Of a stretch of 31,202 nucleotides of DNA, positions 23,515 to 31,009 are shown in pieces. Source of the stretch: Sulfurimicrobium sp963741495 (GTDB lineage: Bacteria; Pseudomonadota; Gammaproteobacteria; Burkholderiales; Sulfuricellaceae); contig CAVUID010000002.1 in NCBI GenBank assembly GCA_963741495.1, positions 1 through 31,202 of the forward strand. The letters run 5' to 3'. A program made the position numbers and the translations under genes. Under the pieces are notes generated by a model. That model was not told the origin of the DNA, did not search any database, and saw nothing but the letters and a program-made list of their open reading frames with translations. Position 1 is the first letter of the stretch. Each line of letters begins with the position of its first letter.

Positions 23515-24736
23515 CCAGCAATTCGCTAAAGGGTGTGAACTTCACCAGATCGCCGCGTACCACGGTCGTGCCCTCGCGGATTTCCGCCAGCCCCTCGCCC
23601 CATACCGCCGAAGTCAGCACGCCCGAGCCCTGGTTGGGATAAATGGCGACACCCGGCGCACCGTCCGCCTGCGGTTCCAGGCGGGCACGGACGAATTCGC
23701 GCCGGCCGCCCGGCTTGCCCCAATTGAAGGTCGCGGGCAACTGGTAGCTCTGCGGCCTGATCTTTTCCACTCCCTGGCAACGCAGAATATAGGGACGCAC
23801 AAACAGGCAGAAGGTCGCAAAGGCCGAAACCGGATTACCCGGCAGGCCGATGAACGGAGTGTCGTTCACTGTGCCGTAAGCAACCGGTTTGCCCGGCTTC
23901 ATTGCCACTTTCCACATATCGAGCTTGCCCAGGCTTTCCACTGCCGCCTTGACGTGATCCTCCTCTCCGACCGACACGCCGCCGCTGGTCACGATCAGGT
24001 CGGCCTCGTGCCAGGCCTGTTTCAGCACGTCCACCGTGGCCGCAAGATTGTCCGGCACGATGCCGTAATCCGCCACGCGGCAGCCCAAGCCTTCGAGCAG
24101 GCCAAGCAGGGTGTAACGGTTGGAGTTATAGATTTCGCCCTCTTCCAGCGGTTCGCCCGGCATGACGATCTCGTCGCCGGTAAAAAACAGCGCCACGCGC
24201 AGCTTGCGATAGACCGGCACATCGGCCAGCCCGATCGAAGCGATCAGCCCCATTTCCTGCGGGCGTATCCGGATTCCAGCAGACAACACCTCGCTGCCGG
24301 CAGCAATATCCTCACCGGCACGACGGATGTTCTCTCCCGGTCGGGGCATGGCACGGACGATCACCTCATCCCCCTCCAGCGTGCAATCTTCCTGCATCAC
24401 CACGGCATCCGCATCCGGCGGCACCGGCGCACCGGTAAAGATACGCGCCGCCGTACCATGATCCAGCGCATGGCCCACGCTGCCTGCGGGAATGCGCTGG
24501 GAAACCCGGAGGCGGGTTTCGCCGACAGGGTTCAGGCTGGCACAGGCCATGGCATAGCCGTCCATGGCGCTGTTGTCGAGCGGCGGCACGGTCACACTGG
24601 AAACCAGCGGCTCGGCCAGTACCCGGCCCAGCGCATGGGTGGTGTGAATACGCTCCACTTCGGCGATGGGGCGGGCATGACTCAACAGCAACTCGAGCGC
24701 CTCGTCGGCACTCAGCATTTTCTTGGTTTCACTCAT
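23510..24736 (-). CDS. moeA: Molybdopterin molybdenumtransferase MoeA
   Basis: This 408-residue cytoplasmic enzyme inserts molybdate into adenylated molybdopterin. Family marks include VPPLDNSAMDGYA, RIFTGAPVPPDADAVVMQED, GENIRRAGEDI, FFTGDEIVMPG, YNSNRYTL, TSGGVSVGEEDHVK, KPGKPVAYG and GLPGNPVSAFATF. Length is normal. It overlaps the mobB 3' end by eight bases. Its stop codon lies inside the terminal repeat of the palindromic element that separates it from moaD. Confidence 0.97.
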   Translation of the reverse strand: MSETKKMLSADEALELLLSHARPIAEVERIHTTHALGRVLAEPLVSSVTVPPLDNSAMDGYAMACASLNPVGETRLRVSQRIPAGSVGHALDHGTAARIFTGAPVPPDADAVVMQEDCTLEGDEVIVRAMPRPGENIRRAGEDIAAGSEVLSAGIRIRPQEMGLIASIGLADVPVYRKLRVALFFTGDEIVMPGEPLEEGEIYNSNRYTLLGLLEGLGCRVADYGIVPDNLAATVDVLKQAWHEADLIVTSGGVSVGEEDHVKAAVESLGKLDMWKVAMKPGKPVAYGTVNDTPFIGLPGNPVSAFATFCLFVRPYILRCQGVEKIRPQSYQLPATFNWGKPGGRREFVRARLEPQADGAPGVAIYPNQGSGVLTSAVWGEGLAEIREGTTVVRGDLVKFTPFSELLG

Positions 24737-25229
24737 GGTTCAGTTCCAGATGGCGCAAAATAAAACCGGCTATCGCAGCCGGATCGTTGAGATCAAGCAA
24801 GGGCAAGGAAGCCTCGATCACCTCGTCGCTGGCTATCGCGATGATATGAGGGTCTTGCGGATACAGCAATGACTTGGCATTGGCCGGACGGTAAATTTCC
24901 AGCTTGGGAATGGCTTCCTGCTTGAAACCCTCGACCAGGGCCAGATCACAGGGAGAAAGTCGCGCCAGATGCTGCGCCAGCGCGGGTTCTGCTTCATCGC
25001 GCAGCTCATGCAGCAGTGCCCAGCGGGCAGATGAAGTCAGCAATACCTCGCTGGCACCCGCAGCGCGATGGCGCTGCGAATCCTTGCCGGGCTGGTCGAG
25101 ATCGACGTCGTGATGGGTCTGCTTGATGGTGGATACCCGGATGCCACGCATAACCAGAAGCGGAATCAATTTTTCCAGCAGGGTAGTTTTTCCGCTGCCC
25201 GACCAGCCGGCGAGACCAAATACTTTCAT
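24729..25229 (-). CDS. mobB: Molybdopterin-guanine dinucleotide biosynthesis adaptor MobB
   Basis: This 166-residue P-loop GTPase has the Walker A GWSGSGKTTLL near the N-terminus, KQTHHDVDLDQPGKDS, the LVEGFK segment and a short C-terminal region, all typical of MobB. It is thought to assist MobA in making the guanine dinucleotide form of the cofactor for DMSO-reductase-family enzymes. mobA itself is not in the window. It is the first gene of the mobB-moeA-moaD-moaE run; a family-A repeat lies just upstream. Confidence 0.95.
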   Translation of the reverse strand: MKVFGLAGWSGSGKTTLLEKLIPLLVMRGIRVSTIKQTHHDVDLDQPGKDSQRHRAAGASEVLLTSSARWALLHELRDEAEPALAQHLARLSPCDLALVEGFKQEAIPKLEIYRPANAKSLLYPQDPHIIAIASDEVIEASLPLLDLNDPAAIAGFILRHLELNHE

Positions 25230-25245
25230 CGTAAAAACCTCGATT

Positions 25246-25366
25246 TAACCACGGAGTTCACGGAGAAAAAAAACGAATCACACATTATTGCCGCTCACCA
25301 TGACGGGCAACGGCAGAAATGGTCACAGACTGCTTTTCTCCGTGCGCTCCGTGAACTCCGTGGTTA
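25246..25366. repeat. Family-A palindromic repeat, copy 2 (TAACCACGGAG ends)
   Basis: This 121-base element is in the gap between mobB and the pseudouridine synthase gene. The ends, TAACCACGGAGTTCACGGAG (25246-25265) and its exact complement (25347-25366), are perfect 20-base inverted repeats. The right arm has one extra CGCACGGAG-type unit. The inner AGACTGCTTTTCTCCGTG matches copy 1 at 22390-22512. It leaves little room for a mobB promoter other than in or beside the repeat. Confidence 0.85.
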
Positions 25367-25382
25367 TTCGTTTTTTCCGGAT

Positions 25383-26117
25383 TCAAAACGCCTCCCCCTC
25401 CTGCAGATAGCGCCACTGCCCCGGCGGCAAGTCGCCCAGCTTGACCTTGCCGATGCGCACGCGCTTCAGGCCCACCACTTTCAGACCCACCAGATCGCAC
25501 ATGCGGCGGATCTGGCGCTTTTTTCCTTCCTTGAGGATGAAGCGCAGCTGGTCGGCATTCTGCCAGCTCACCCGTGCCAGCTTGAGCGGCTTGCCATCCA
25601 GACTGAGTCCGTAATTCAGCATTTTCAGACCGTTTTCATCCAGCTTGCCCTGCACCCGCACCAGATATTCCTTCTCGATGCCGGAATCTTCCCCGATCAG
25701 CTGCTTGGCGATACGGCCATCCTGGGTCAGCACCAGCAAGCCCTGGGAGTCAATATCCAGCCGCCCTGCAGGAGCCAGGCCGAATAGCTGCGAGGGGTCG
25801 AACTGCTGCGGCGCGGGGTCGTCCTTGAAGCGGCTGTCTTTGGTAATCAGGCTGGCGGCGGCCTTGTAACCTTTTTCCGGCTGGGCGGAAACATAGCCTA
25901 CCGGCTTGTGCAGCAGGATGGTGACACGGCCAGCCTGCTGGGTCTTGGCGCCATGGCCCAGCGTCACGGTCTGCGTCGGCAGCACCTTGGTGCCCAGCTC
26001 CGTCACCTTGAGGCCATCCACGAACACCAGGCCACGCTCGATGTAGGAATCGGCCTCGCGGCGCGAGCACAGCCCGAGCTGCGACATGAGCTTGGAAAGT
26101 CTGAGGGGTTCGGTCAT
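25383..26117 (-). CDS. RsuA/RluE/RluF-family rRNA pseudouridine synthase
   Basis: This 244-residue enzyme has an N-terminal S4 RNA-binding domain (LRLSKLMSQLGLCSRREADSYIERGLVFVDG) and a catalytic domain with Asp121 in GRLDIDSQGLLVLTQDG. Later motifs are KEYLVRV, EGKKRQIRRMCDLVGLKVVGLKRVRIG. These are typical of the RsuA/RluF branch; the HKPVGYVS start of the catalytic domain and the IRRMC stretch favour an RluF-like 23S enzyme, but the target uridine cannot be assigned from sequence alone. The start is the ATG at 26117, 72 bases from the divergent small gene. Confidence 0.92.
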   Translation of the reverse strand: MTEPLRLSKLMSQLGLCSRREADSYIERGLVFVDGLKVTELGTKVLPTQTVTLGHGAKTQQAGRVTILLHKPVGYVSAQPEKGYKAAASLITKDSRFKDDPAPQQFDPSQLFGLAPAGRLDIDSQGLLVLTQDGRIAKQLIGEDSGIEKEYLVRVQGKLDENGLKMLNYGLSLDGKPLKLARVSWQNADQLRFILKEGKKRQIRRMCDLVGLKVVGLKRVRIGKVKLGDLPPGQWRYLQEGEAF

Positions 26118-26161
26118 ATTATTTCTCTGTCACGATGGTGTAACAAAAACTCAATAAATTG

Positions 26162-26179
26162 TTCGTTTATCAAAACGAA
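26162..26179. promoter_or_regulatory. TTCGTTT-ATCA-AAACGAA dyad
   Basis: A perfect 7-base inverted repeat with a four-base centre lies 11 bases upstream of the ATG at 26190, in the short divergent space shared with the pseudouridine synthase gene. It could be an operator or an RNA hairpin near the ribosome site. There is no second copy that I noticed, so the function is only a suggestion. Confidence 0.35.
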
Positions 26180-26189
26180 AGTGGCAAAA

Positions 26190-26438
26190 ATGTCAGAGCA
26201 TCATCAGGCTTATCTGGTCACTGGATTTCAGTACGGCTACAAGCCAGAAGTTCACGTCGTGGCAGTGCTGACCCATTCCCATCAGCGGGCAATCGAACTC
26301 TTCCTCAAGCAGCATAGCGGGGCTGAAATCCATTCCTGCACCAGTCTCGACGAGGCGCGCGAAGTGGTGAGAATCCTCGAATCTGCCAGGGAAGGCCGTG
26401 AAACAGACGGCGACACGCTTGTCATCAACGACCTTTGA
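26190..26438 (+). CDS. Unknown 82-residue protein
   Basis: This small soluble protein begins MSEHHQAYLVTGFQYGYKPE and ends TDGDTLVINDL. I do not recognise a family. The segment VHVVAVLTHSHQRAIELFLKQHSGAEIHSCTSLDEAREVVRILESA looks like alternating strand and helix with an acidic end; one cysteine is present. It has no signal peptide or membrane segment. The ATG at 26190 has AAGTGG upstream; the frame is open further back but without a better start. It is convergent with dsbB, overlapping it by 14 bases at the 3' end. Codon use resembles its neighbours, so it is probably a real gene. Confidence 0.65.
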   Translation: MSEHHQAYLVTGFQYGYKPEVHVVAVLTHSHQRAIELFLKQHSGAEIHSCTSLDEAREVVRILESAREGRETDGDTLVINDL

Positions 26439-26928
26439 CCGGATTGCGTAGCAGCAGCGCAGCCAGGCCCGCAAGGAAAAACACTACAAACCACCCCATC
26501 GCCCATGCCGGGATGGATAGTCCGAGCATGGTCCACTCCACCTTGGCGCACTCGCCGGAGCCCTGAAAAATCATGGGCAATGCTTTGGCCAGGGGGAAAG
26601 TCTCAAGCATGTAATCCAGGCCCGGCCCGCATTCAGGCACCCTGTCCGGCGGCAGGCTTTGCAGCCACAGATTGCGCCCGGCCACCGCTGCGCCGGCAAG
26701 CGAAAACAGCATCATCAGCAGGCCATAAAACCGCCTGCCCATAGCGCCCGGGTTGTGCAGAAAGGCCAGCATTGCCGTCATGCCGATCGCGACGAATGCC
26801 ACACGCTGCAGGATGCACAGCGGGCAGGGTTCCAGCTTAAGGCCGTGTTGCAGATAGAGGCCGATGCCAAGCAGGCCGAGGCAACTCGCCAGGACAGCCA
26901 GAAACATGGTGCGAAAAGGAAGTATCAC
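26425..26928 (-). CDS. dsbB: Disulfide bond formation protein DsbB
   Basis: This 167-residue inner-membrane protein reoxidises DsbA and passes electrons to quinone. Four membrane helices are visible. The quinone-linked pair is CPLC (Cys35/38) in LEPCPLCILQRV, and the periplasmic pair lies in PECGPG and GSGECAKVEW. The start is a GTG at 26928, overlapping the glycogen phosphorylase stop as GTGA; an ATG at 26907 would shorten the first helix lead but lacks a ribosome site. Overlap with glgP means the two are co-translated, an odd pairing functionally. Confidence 0.94.
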   Translation of the reverse strand: MILPFRTMFLAVLASCLGLLGIGLYLQHGLKLEPCPLCILQRVAFVAIGMTAMLAFLHNPGAMGRRFYGLLMMLFSLAGAAVAGRNLWLQSLPPDRVPECGPGLDYMLETFPLAKALPMIFQGSGECAKVEWTMLGLSIPAWAMGWFVVFFLAGLAALLLRNPVKGR

Positions 26929-29447
26929 GCCTTGCCGCCCACCGGTAGCGCTGCGATCGGCGTGAGGTGCCAGATATCCCAGTTGTACTCGTGAATGGTG
27001 CGATCACTGGAAAATTTACCGCTGGTCGCGCTGTTGATGATACTCATGCGCGTCCAGCGCTCCTGGTCGAGATAGGCCTTGGCAGCACGTTTCTGCGCCT
27101 CGACATAACTCCTGAAGTCCGCCAGGGTCATCCAGTAATCGCCATGCTCGGTGAGCGAACGGAGGATGTCGTCAAAGATGCCCGGCTCGTCAGCATTGAA
27201 ATGATTGTCCGCAAGCAGTTCGAGAACACGCTGCAAATCTTTGTCAGCTTCAATCAGTGCAAGCGGTTTGTAATCACGGCGACGGGCCTCGACTTCGGCG
27301 GCGGTCAGGCCGAACAGGAAGAAATTATCCACCCCGGCTTCTTCGCGAATCTCGATATTGGCGCCATCCAGGGTGCCGATGGTCAGCGAACCATTGATCA
27401 TGAATTTCATGTTGCCGGTGCCAGAGGCTTCTTTCCCGGCAGTCGAAATCTGCTCCGACAGATCCGTGCCCGGCGAAACAATCTCCATCGCCGTCACGCG
27501 ATAATCCGGCAAATAAGCCACCTTGAGCAAACCATCGCAAGCCGGATCGGCATTGATCACCTGAGCCACCTTGCAAGCCAGCGTAATAATGGACTTGGCC
27601 ATCGCATAGCCCGGCGCCGCCTTGCCGCCGATCAACACGCAGCGCGGCGTCCAGTTCGCCGCATCACCGCGCTTGATGCGATCGTAAAGATGGATCACAT
27701 GCAGGATATTCAGCAACTGCCGCTTGTACTCGTGAATCCGCTTGACCTGCACGTCAAACATGGCATCGACATCGAAACTCACGCCACAGTCGGCCTGCAC
27801 CAGCGCAGCGAGGCGCACCTTGTTGGCCAGTTTAACTTCGCGCCAGCGGGCACGGAAAGCAGGGTCGTCAGAAAACGGAATCAGTTTGCGCAACTGCTGC
27901 AGATCGGTTGCCCAAGCATCGCCGATGGTGTCTGTGATCAACTGGCTCAAAGTCGGATTGCTCGACGCCAGCCAGCGGCGTTGCGTCACGCCGTTGGTCT
28001 TGTTATTGAACTTGGCCGGCCAGAGTTCGTAGAAATCGCGGAACAGATCCTGTTGCAGCAACTCGGAGTGAAGCGCAGCCACGCCATTGACCGAGAAACC
28101 CGCCACTACCGCCAGATAGGCCATGCGTACCTGGGCATCATGGCCTTCTTCAATGATGGACATGCGGGCCAGGCGTTCGCTGTCACCCGGCCAGCGCTGG
28201 GAAACTTCCTCAAGGAAACGGCGGTTGATTTCATTGATAATGTCCAGCAGGCGCGGCAGCAACGAATGGAACAGGCGTACCGACCATTTTTCCAGTGCCT
28301 CGGGCAACAGGGTGTGATTGGTGTAGGCCATGGTGCGGGAAGTGACGCCCCAGGCATCTTCCCAATTCATGCCATATTCATCCATCAGAAGGCGCATCAA
28401 TTCCGCCACGGCGCAAGTGGGATGCGTATCGTTGAGCTGGAAACAGTTCTTCTCTGAAAAGCGGCTGAAATCCTCGCCGTTGTCGCGCACCCAGCGATGC
28501 AGCACATCCTGCAGGCTGGCCGAAGCCAGAAAGTATTGCTGACGCAGGCGCAATTCCTTGCCATTTTCGCTTGAATCGTTGGGATAGAGCACCATGGTAA
28601 TGTGCTCGGCAGCATTCTTCGCTGCCACGGCTTCGGGATAGCTGCCGGCATTGAATTCGCCCAGATCGAATTCGTCCGTGGCGGCCGATTTCCACAAGCG
28701 CAGGGTATTCACGGTGCCATTCTGGTAACCCGGCACCGGAACATCATAAGGCACGGCCAGCACGTCATGCGTATCAAGCCAGCGCACGCGCAACACGCCG
28801 TCCTGGTCATGGTAATAATCACAGTACCCACCAAAATGAATACGCTGGGTGAACTCGGGACGTTCCAGCTCCCAAGGATTTCCGTTGCGCAACCAGTGAT
28901 CCGGCTCTTCCACCTGATAACCGCCCTCGATATGCTGGCGGAACATGCCGTATTCATAGCGAATGCCATAACCCATCACCGGCAGTTGCAGGGTGGCGCA
29001 GCTATCCAGAAAGCAGGCAGCAAGTCGTCCCAGACCGCCATTGCCAAGGCCGGCATCGTGTTCCTCGTCCGCCACTTCCTCCATCAGCAGGCCCAGTTGA
29101 TTGAGCGCTTTTATTGATTCATCAGCAATCCCGAGGTTAAGCATGGCATTGGACAAGGCCCGCCCCATCAGAAATTCCATGGAGAGGTAATAGGTGCGCT
29201 TGCAACCGCTCGCCTCATAGGCGTCATCGGTCGCCTTCCAGCGCTCGACCAGGCGGTCGCGCAGCGTCAGGGCAAGCGCGGTATAAAAGCAGTGTGGCGG
29301 CGTACCATGCTGGTCACGTCCCAGCGTGTGATTAAAATACTGCCGGAAATCCAGGGCCAGGCTCCCTGCATCCATACCCAACGGCGGCAAATCGATTAAA
29401 AGAGGGTAAGGCGTACTGGTCAGGTCAGTCTGTGAGGATTGGGTCAT
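26925..29447 (-). CDS. glgP: Glycogen/starch/alpha-glucan phosphorylase
   Basis: This 840-residue cytoplasmic enzyme releases glucose 1-phosphate from glycogen. Family marks run throughout: RTYYLSMEFLMGRALSNAMLNL, DAGLGNGGLGRLAACFLDS, GYGIRYEYGMF, QLNDTHPTCAVAELMRLL, NGVAALHSELL, FNNKTNGVTQRRWL, VQVKRIHEYKRQLLN. The pyridoxal-phosphate lysine is Lys681 in EASGTGNMKFMINGSLTIGT. Length is near that of E. coli GlgP, slightly longer. GAGAT precedes the ATG at 29447. No other glycogen gene is in the window. The 303-base divergent region upstream (29448-29750) should hold its promoter, but I cannot point to one. Confidence 0.97.
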   Translation of the reverse strand: MTQSSQTDLTSTPYPLLIDLPPLGMDAGSLALDFRQYFNHTLGRDQHGTPPHCFYTALALTLRDRLVERWKATDDAYEASGCKRTYYLSMEFLMGRALSNAMLNLGIADESIKALNQLGLLMEEVADEEHDAGLGNGGLGRLAACFLDSCATLQLPVMGYGIRYEYGMFRQHIEGGYQVEEPDHWLRNGNPWELERPEFTQRIHFGGYCDYYHDQDGVLRVRWLDTHDVLAVPYDVPVPGYQNGTVNTLRLWKSAATDEFDLGEFNAGSYPEAVAAKNAAEHITMVLYPNDSSENGKELRLRQQYFLASASLQDVLHRWVRDNGEDFSRFSEKNCFQLNDTHPTCAVAELMRLLMDEYGMNWEDAWGVTSRTMAYTNHTLLPEALEKWSVRLFHSLLPRLLDIINEINRRFLEEVSQRWPGDSERLARMSIIEEGHDAQVRMAYLAVVAGFSVNGVAALHSELLQQDLFRDFYELWPAKFNNKTNGVTQRRWLASSNPTLSQLITDTIGDAWATDLQQLRKLIPFSDDPAFRARWREVKLANKVRLAALVQADCGVSFDVDAMFDVQVKRIHEYKRQLLNILHVIHLYDRIKRGDAANWTPRCVLIGGKAAPGYAMAKSIITLACKVAQVINADPACDGLLKVAYLPDYRVTAMEIVSPGTDLSEQISTAGKEASGTGNMKFMINGSLTIGTLDGANIEIREEAGVDNFFLFGLTAAEVEARRRDYKPLALIEADKDLQRVLELLADNHFNADEPGIFDDILRSLTEHGDYWMTLADFRSYVEAQKRAAKAYLDQERWTRMSIINSATSGKFSSDRTIHEYNWDIWHLTPIAALPVGGKA

Positions 29448-29621
29448 GGGAATCTCATTTTTAATACCGGATTGAAGATGGCTTTAAATACCCGTAGCAC
29501 CAGCGCCAACTCAGCATGATGAGCAGAAAGTCAGCCATCCAATAAACTGAATTTTAACTTAGATTGGCTAGTGATAGCGAATCCGAAAACGCTTCGACTT
29601 TCAGTTAAATGTGATACACGG

Positions 29622-29650
29622 TTGTCATTTGGACAAAGTCTAAATATAAT
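29622..29650 (+). promoter_or_regulatory. Strong sigma70-type promoter for the peroxiredoxin
   Basis: TTGTCA (29622-29627), a 17-base spacer and a perfect TATAAT (29645-29650) lie upstream of the peroxiredoxin gene. The start point should be near 29657, giving a leader of about 94 bases. No peroxide-regulator (OxyR) site is obvious to me. This is the best-matching promoter in the window. Confidence 0.75.
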
Positions 29651-29750
29651 ACGGCATCGAACTTCAACTATTCCCGCACGGAATCCGTAGCTGCCATCCA
29701 GATAATCGTTGGCAGCTTCTCTCTTCATAGACAACCAGAAAGGAAACATC

Positions 29751-30353
29751 ATGGCAGTTCTCGTTGGCAAGGCCGCTCCCGATTTCACCGCTGCAGCGGT
29801 AATGGGCAATAACAGCATCGAAGAAGGTTTCAACCTCAAGACTCACATCAAGGACAAGTACGCGGTCATTTTCTTCTACCCGCTCGACTTCACCTTCGTG
29901 TGCCCGTCCGAACTGATCGCTTTCGATCATCGCCTGAAGGAATTCAAGGATCGCAACGTGGAAGTGATTGGCGTCTCCATCGACTCCCACTTCAGCCACC
30001 TAGCGTGGAAAAACACCGCGGTCAACAACGGTGGCATCGGCCAGGTGCAATACCCCCTGGTTGCTGACATCAAGCATGAAATCTGCAAAGCCTATGACGT
30101 CGAAGCCGATGCTGGCGTCGCCTACCGCGGCTCTTTCCTGATTGACAAGAGCGGCGTGGTTCGCCACCAGATCGTCAACGACCTGCCACTGGGCCGCGAC
30201 ATTGACGAGATGATCCGCATGGTTGACGCTCTGCAGTTCACCGAGCAGCATGGTGAAGTCTGCCCGGCTGGCTGGAACAAGGGCAAAGCCGGCATGAAAG
30301 CCGATACCAAAGGTGTGGCTGATTACCTGGCAAAGCACTCCGGCGAACTGTAA
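29751..30353 (+). CDS. Typical 2-Cys peroxiredoxin (AhpC/TSA family)
   Basis: This 200-residue cytoplasmic peroxidase reduces hydrogen peroxide and organic hydroperoxides. The peroxidatic cysteine is Cys51 in DFTFVCPSELIAF and the resolving cysteine is Cys171 in GEVCPAGW, so it is a typical two-cysteine dimer. It has NNGGIG but no YF at the C-terminus (ends LAKHSGEL), the pattern of robust bacterial enzymes resistant to over-oxidation. AAGGAAA precedes the ATG at 29751. It has its own strong promoter and a terminator just after the stop, so it is a single-gene unit. No AhpF is nearby, so thioredoxin is the likely reductant. Confidence 0.95.
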   Translation: MAVLVGKAAPDFTAAAVMGNNSIEEGFNLKTHIKDKYAVIFFYPLDFTFVCPSELIAFDHRLKEFKDRNVEVIGVSIDSHFSHLAWKNTAVNNGGIGQVQYPLVADIKHEICKAYDVEADAGVAYRGSFLIDKSGVVRHQIVNDLPLGRDIDEMIRMVDALQFTEQHGEVCPAGWNKGKAGMKADTKGVADYLAKHSGEL

Positions 30354-30370
30354 CACTCGTTTCGCCCCAT

Positions 30371-30410
30371 GAAAAAGCCGCCAGGGAGTGCATCCCCGGG
30401 CGGCTTTTTC
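30371..30410 (+). terminator. Rho-independent terminator after the peroxiredoxin gene
   Basis: GAAAAAGCCGCC (30371-30382) pairs perfectly with GGCGGCTTTTTC (30399-30410), and the stem is extended inside by GGGA/TCCC around GTGCA. The U-rich stretch is part of the stem, and the matching A-run makes it plausibly bidirectional. It starts 18 bases after the stop codon. Confidence 0.9.
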
Positions 30411-30453
30411 GCTTTACAAAAGGCTGTTTTCATAACCCGCAAGGAGAATAAGC

Positions 30454-30879
30454 ATGAAAATCACCCGGAAAAAACTGATCGAGGAACTGAACAAGGATCT
30501 TGAATGGGAATACGCGGCTGCGGTCCAGTATGTGCAGCATGCAGCCGCCATTAGCGGACCACAGTACGATTCGATCCAGAAAGAGCTGATCATTCACTCC
30601 CAGGAAGAAATGCAGCATGCCGTAATGCTGTCCGAACAGATCGACTTCCTTGGCGGCGTCCCCACCATAGACGTCGAAAAACGCGAAATTTCTTCCATTC
30701 CACGTGAAATGCTCAAGCAGGACCTGTGGGGTGAAGATCATGCCATCAAGCGCTACAAGGAACGGATCGCCCAGGCTGAAGCACTCCAGGAGTACGGCCT
30801 GCGCCGCATACTGGAAGACATTCTGATCCAGGAAGAAGAGCACAAGCGCGACATCGCGAACGCCCTTGCCAACAAATGA
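30454..30879 (+). CDS. Ferritin-like diiron protein (bacterioferritin/Dps-related)
   Basis: This 141-residue protein is a four-helix ferritin-like domain. Probable iron ligands are Glu19 in LEWEYAA, the EExxH at 51-55 (EEMQH), an acidic residue near Glu94 in WGEDHAIKRY, and EEEH at 127-130. It is shorter than classical bacterioferritin and lacks an obvious heme methionine, so it is best called a ferritin-like protein. It may store or detoxify iron or act in stress defence beside the peroxiredoxin. AAGGAG precedes its ATG. It comes after the terminator and so should have its own promoter in 30411-30453, which I cannot identify. Confidence 0.88.
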   Translation: MKITRKKLIEELNKDLEWEYAAAVQYVQHAAAISGPQYDSIQKELIIHSQEEMQHAVMLSEQIDFLGGVPTIDVEKREISSIPREMLKQDLWGEDHAIKRYKERIAQAEALQEYGLRRILEDILIQEEEHKRDIANALANK

Positions 30880-30984
30880 TCAGCTTCCGGGCGTTCACAC
30901 AGAACATCCGGATTTCTTCTTCCGCCCTTTGATATTGCCGCCAGTACCCTCATTAGCGTCAAGTGATACACTTTAAATTGTTTC

Positions 30985-30998
30985 TTGACCTGAATCAA
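30985..30998. promoter_or_regulatory. FNR/ANR-like box upstream of the DUF4202 gene
   Basis: TTGAC-CTGA-ATCAA matches the FNR/CRP-family consensus TTGAT-N4-ATCAA at nine of ten fixed positions. It lies only 11 bases before the likely ATG and touches the ribosome site (AAGGA), closer than a normal activator site. It could act as a repressor site or be fortuitous. Confidence 0.35.
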
Positions 30999-31009
30999 GG
31001 ATAGCCAGC

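Noticed and set aside
26967..28457. Long plus-strand open frame opposite glycogen phosphorylase
   Set aside because: The minus-strand frame encodes a full phosphorylase with all motifs; the opposite frame shows no family signature.
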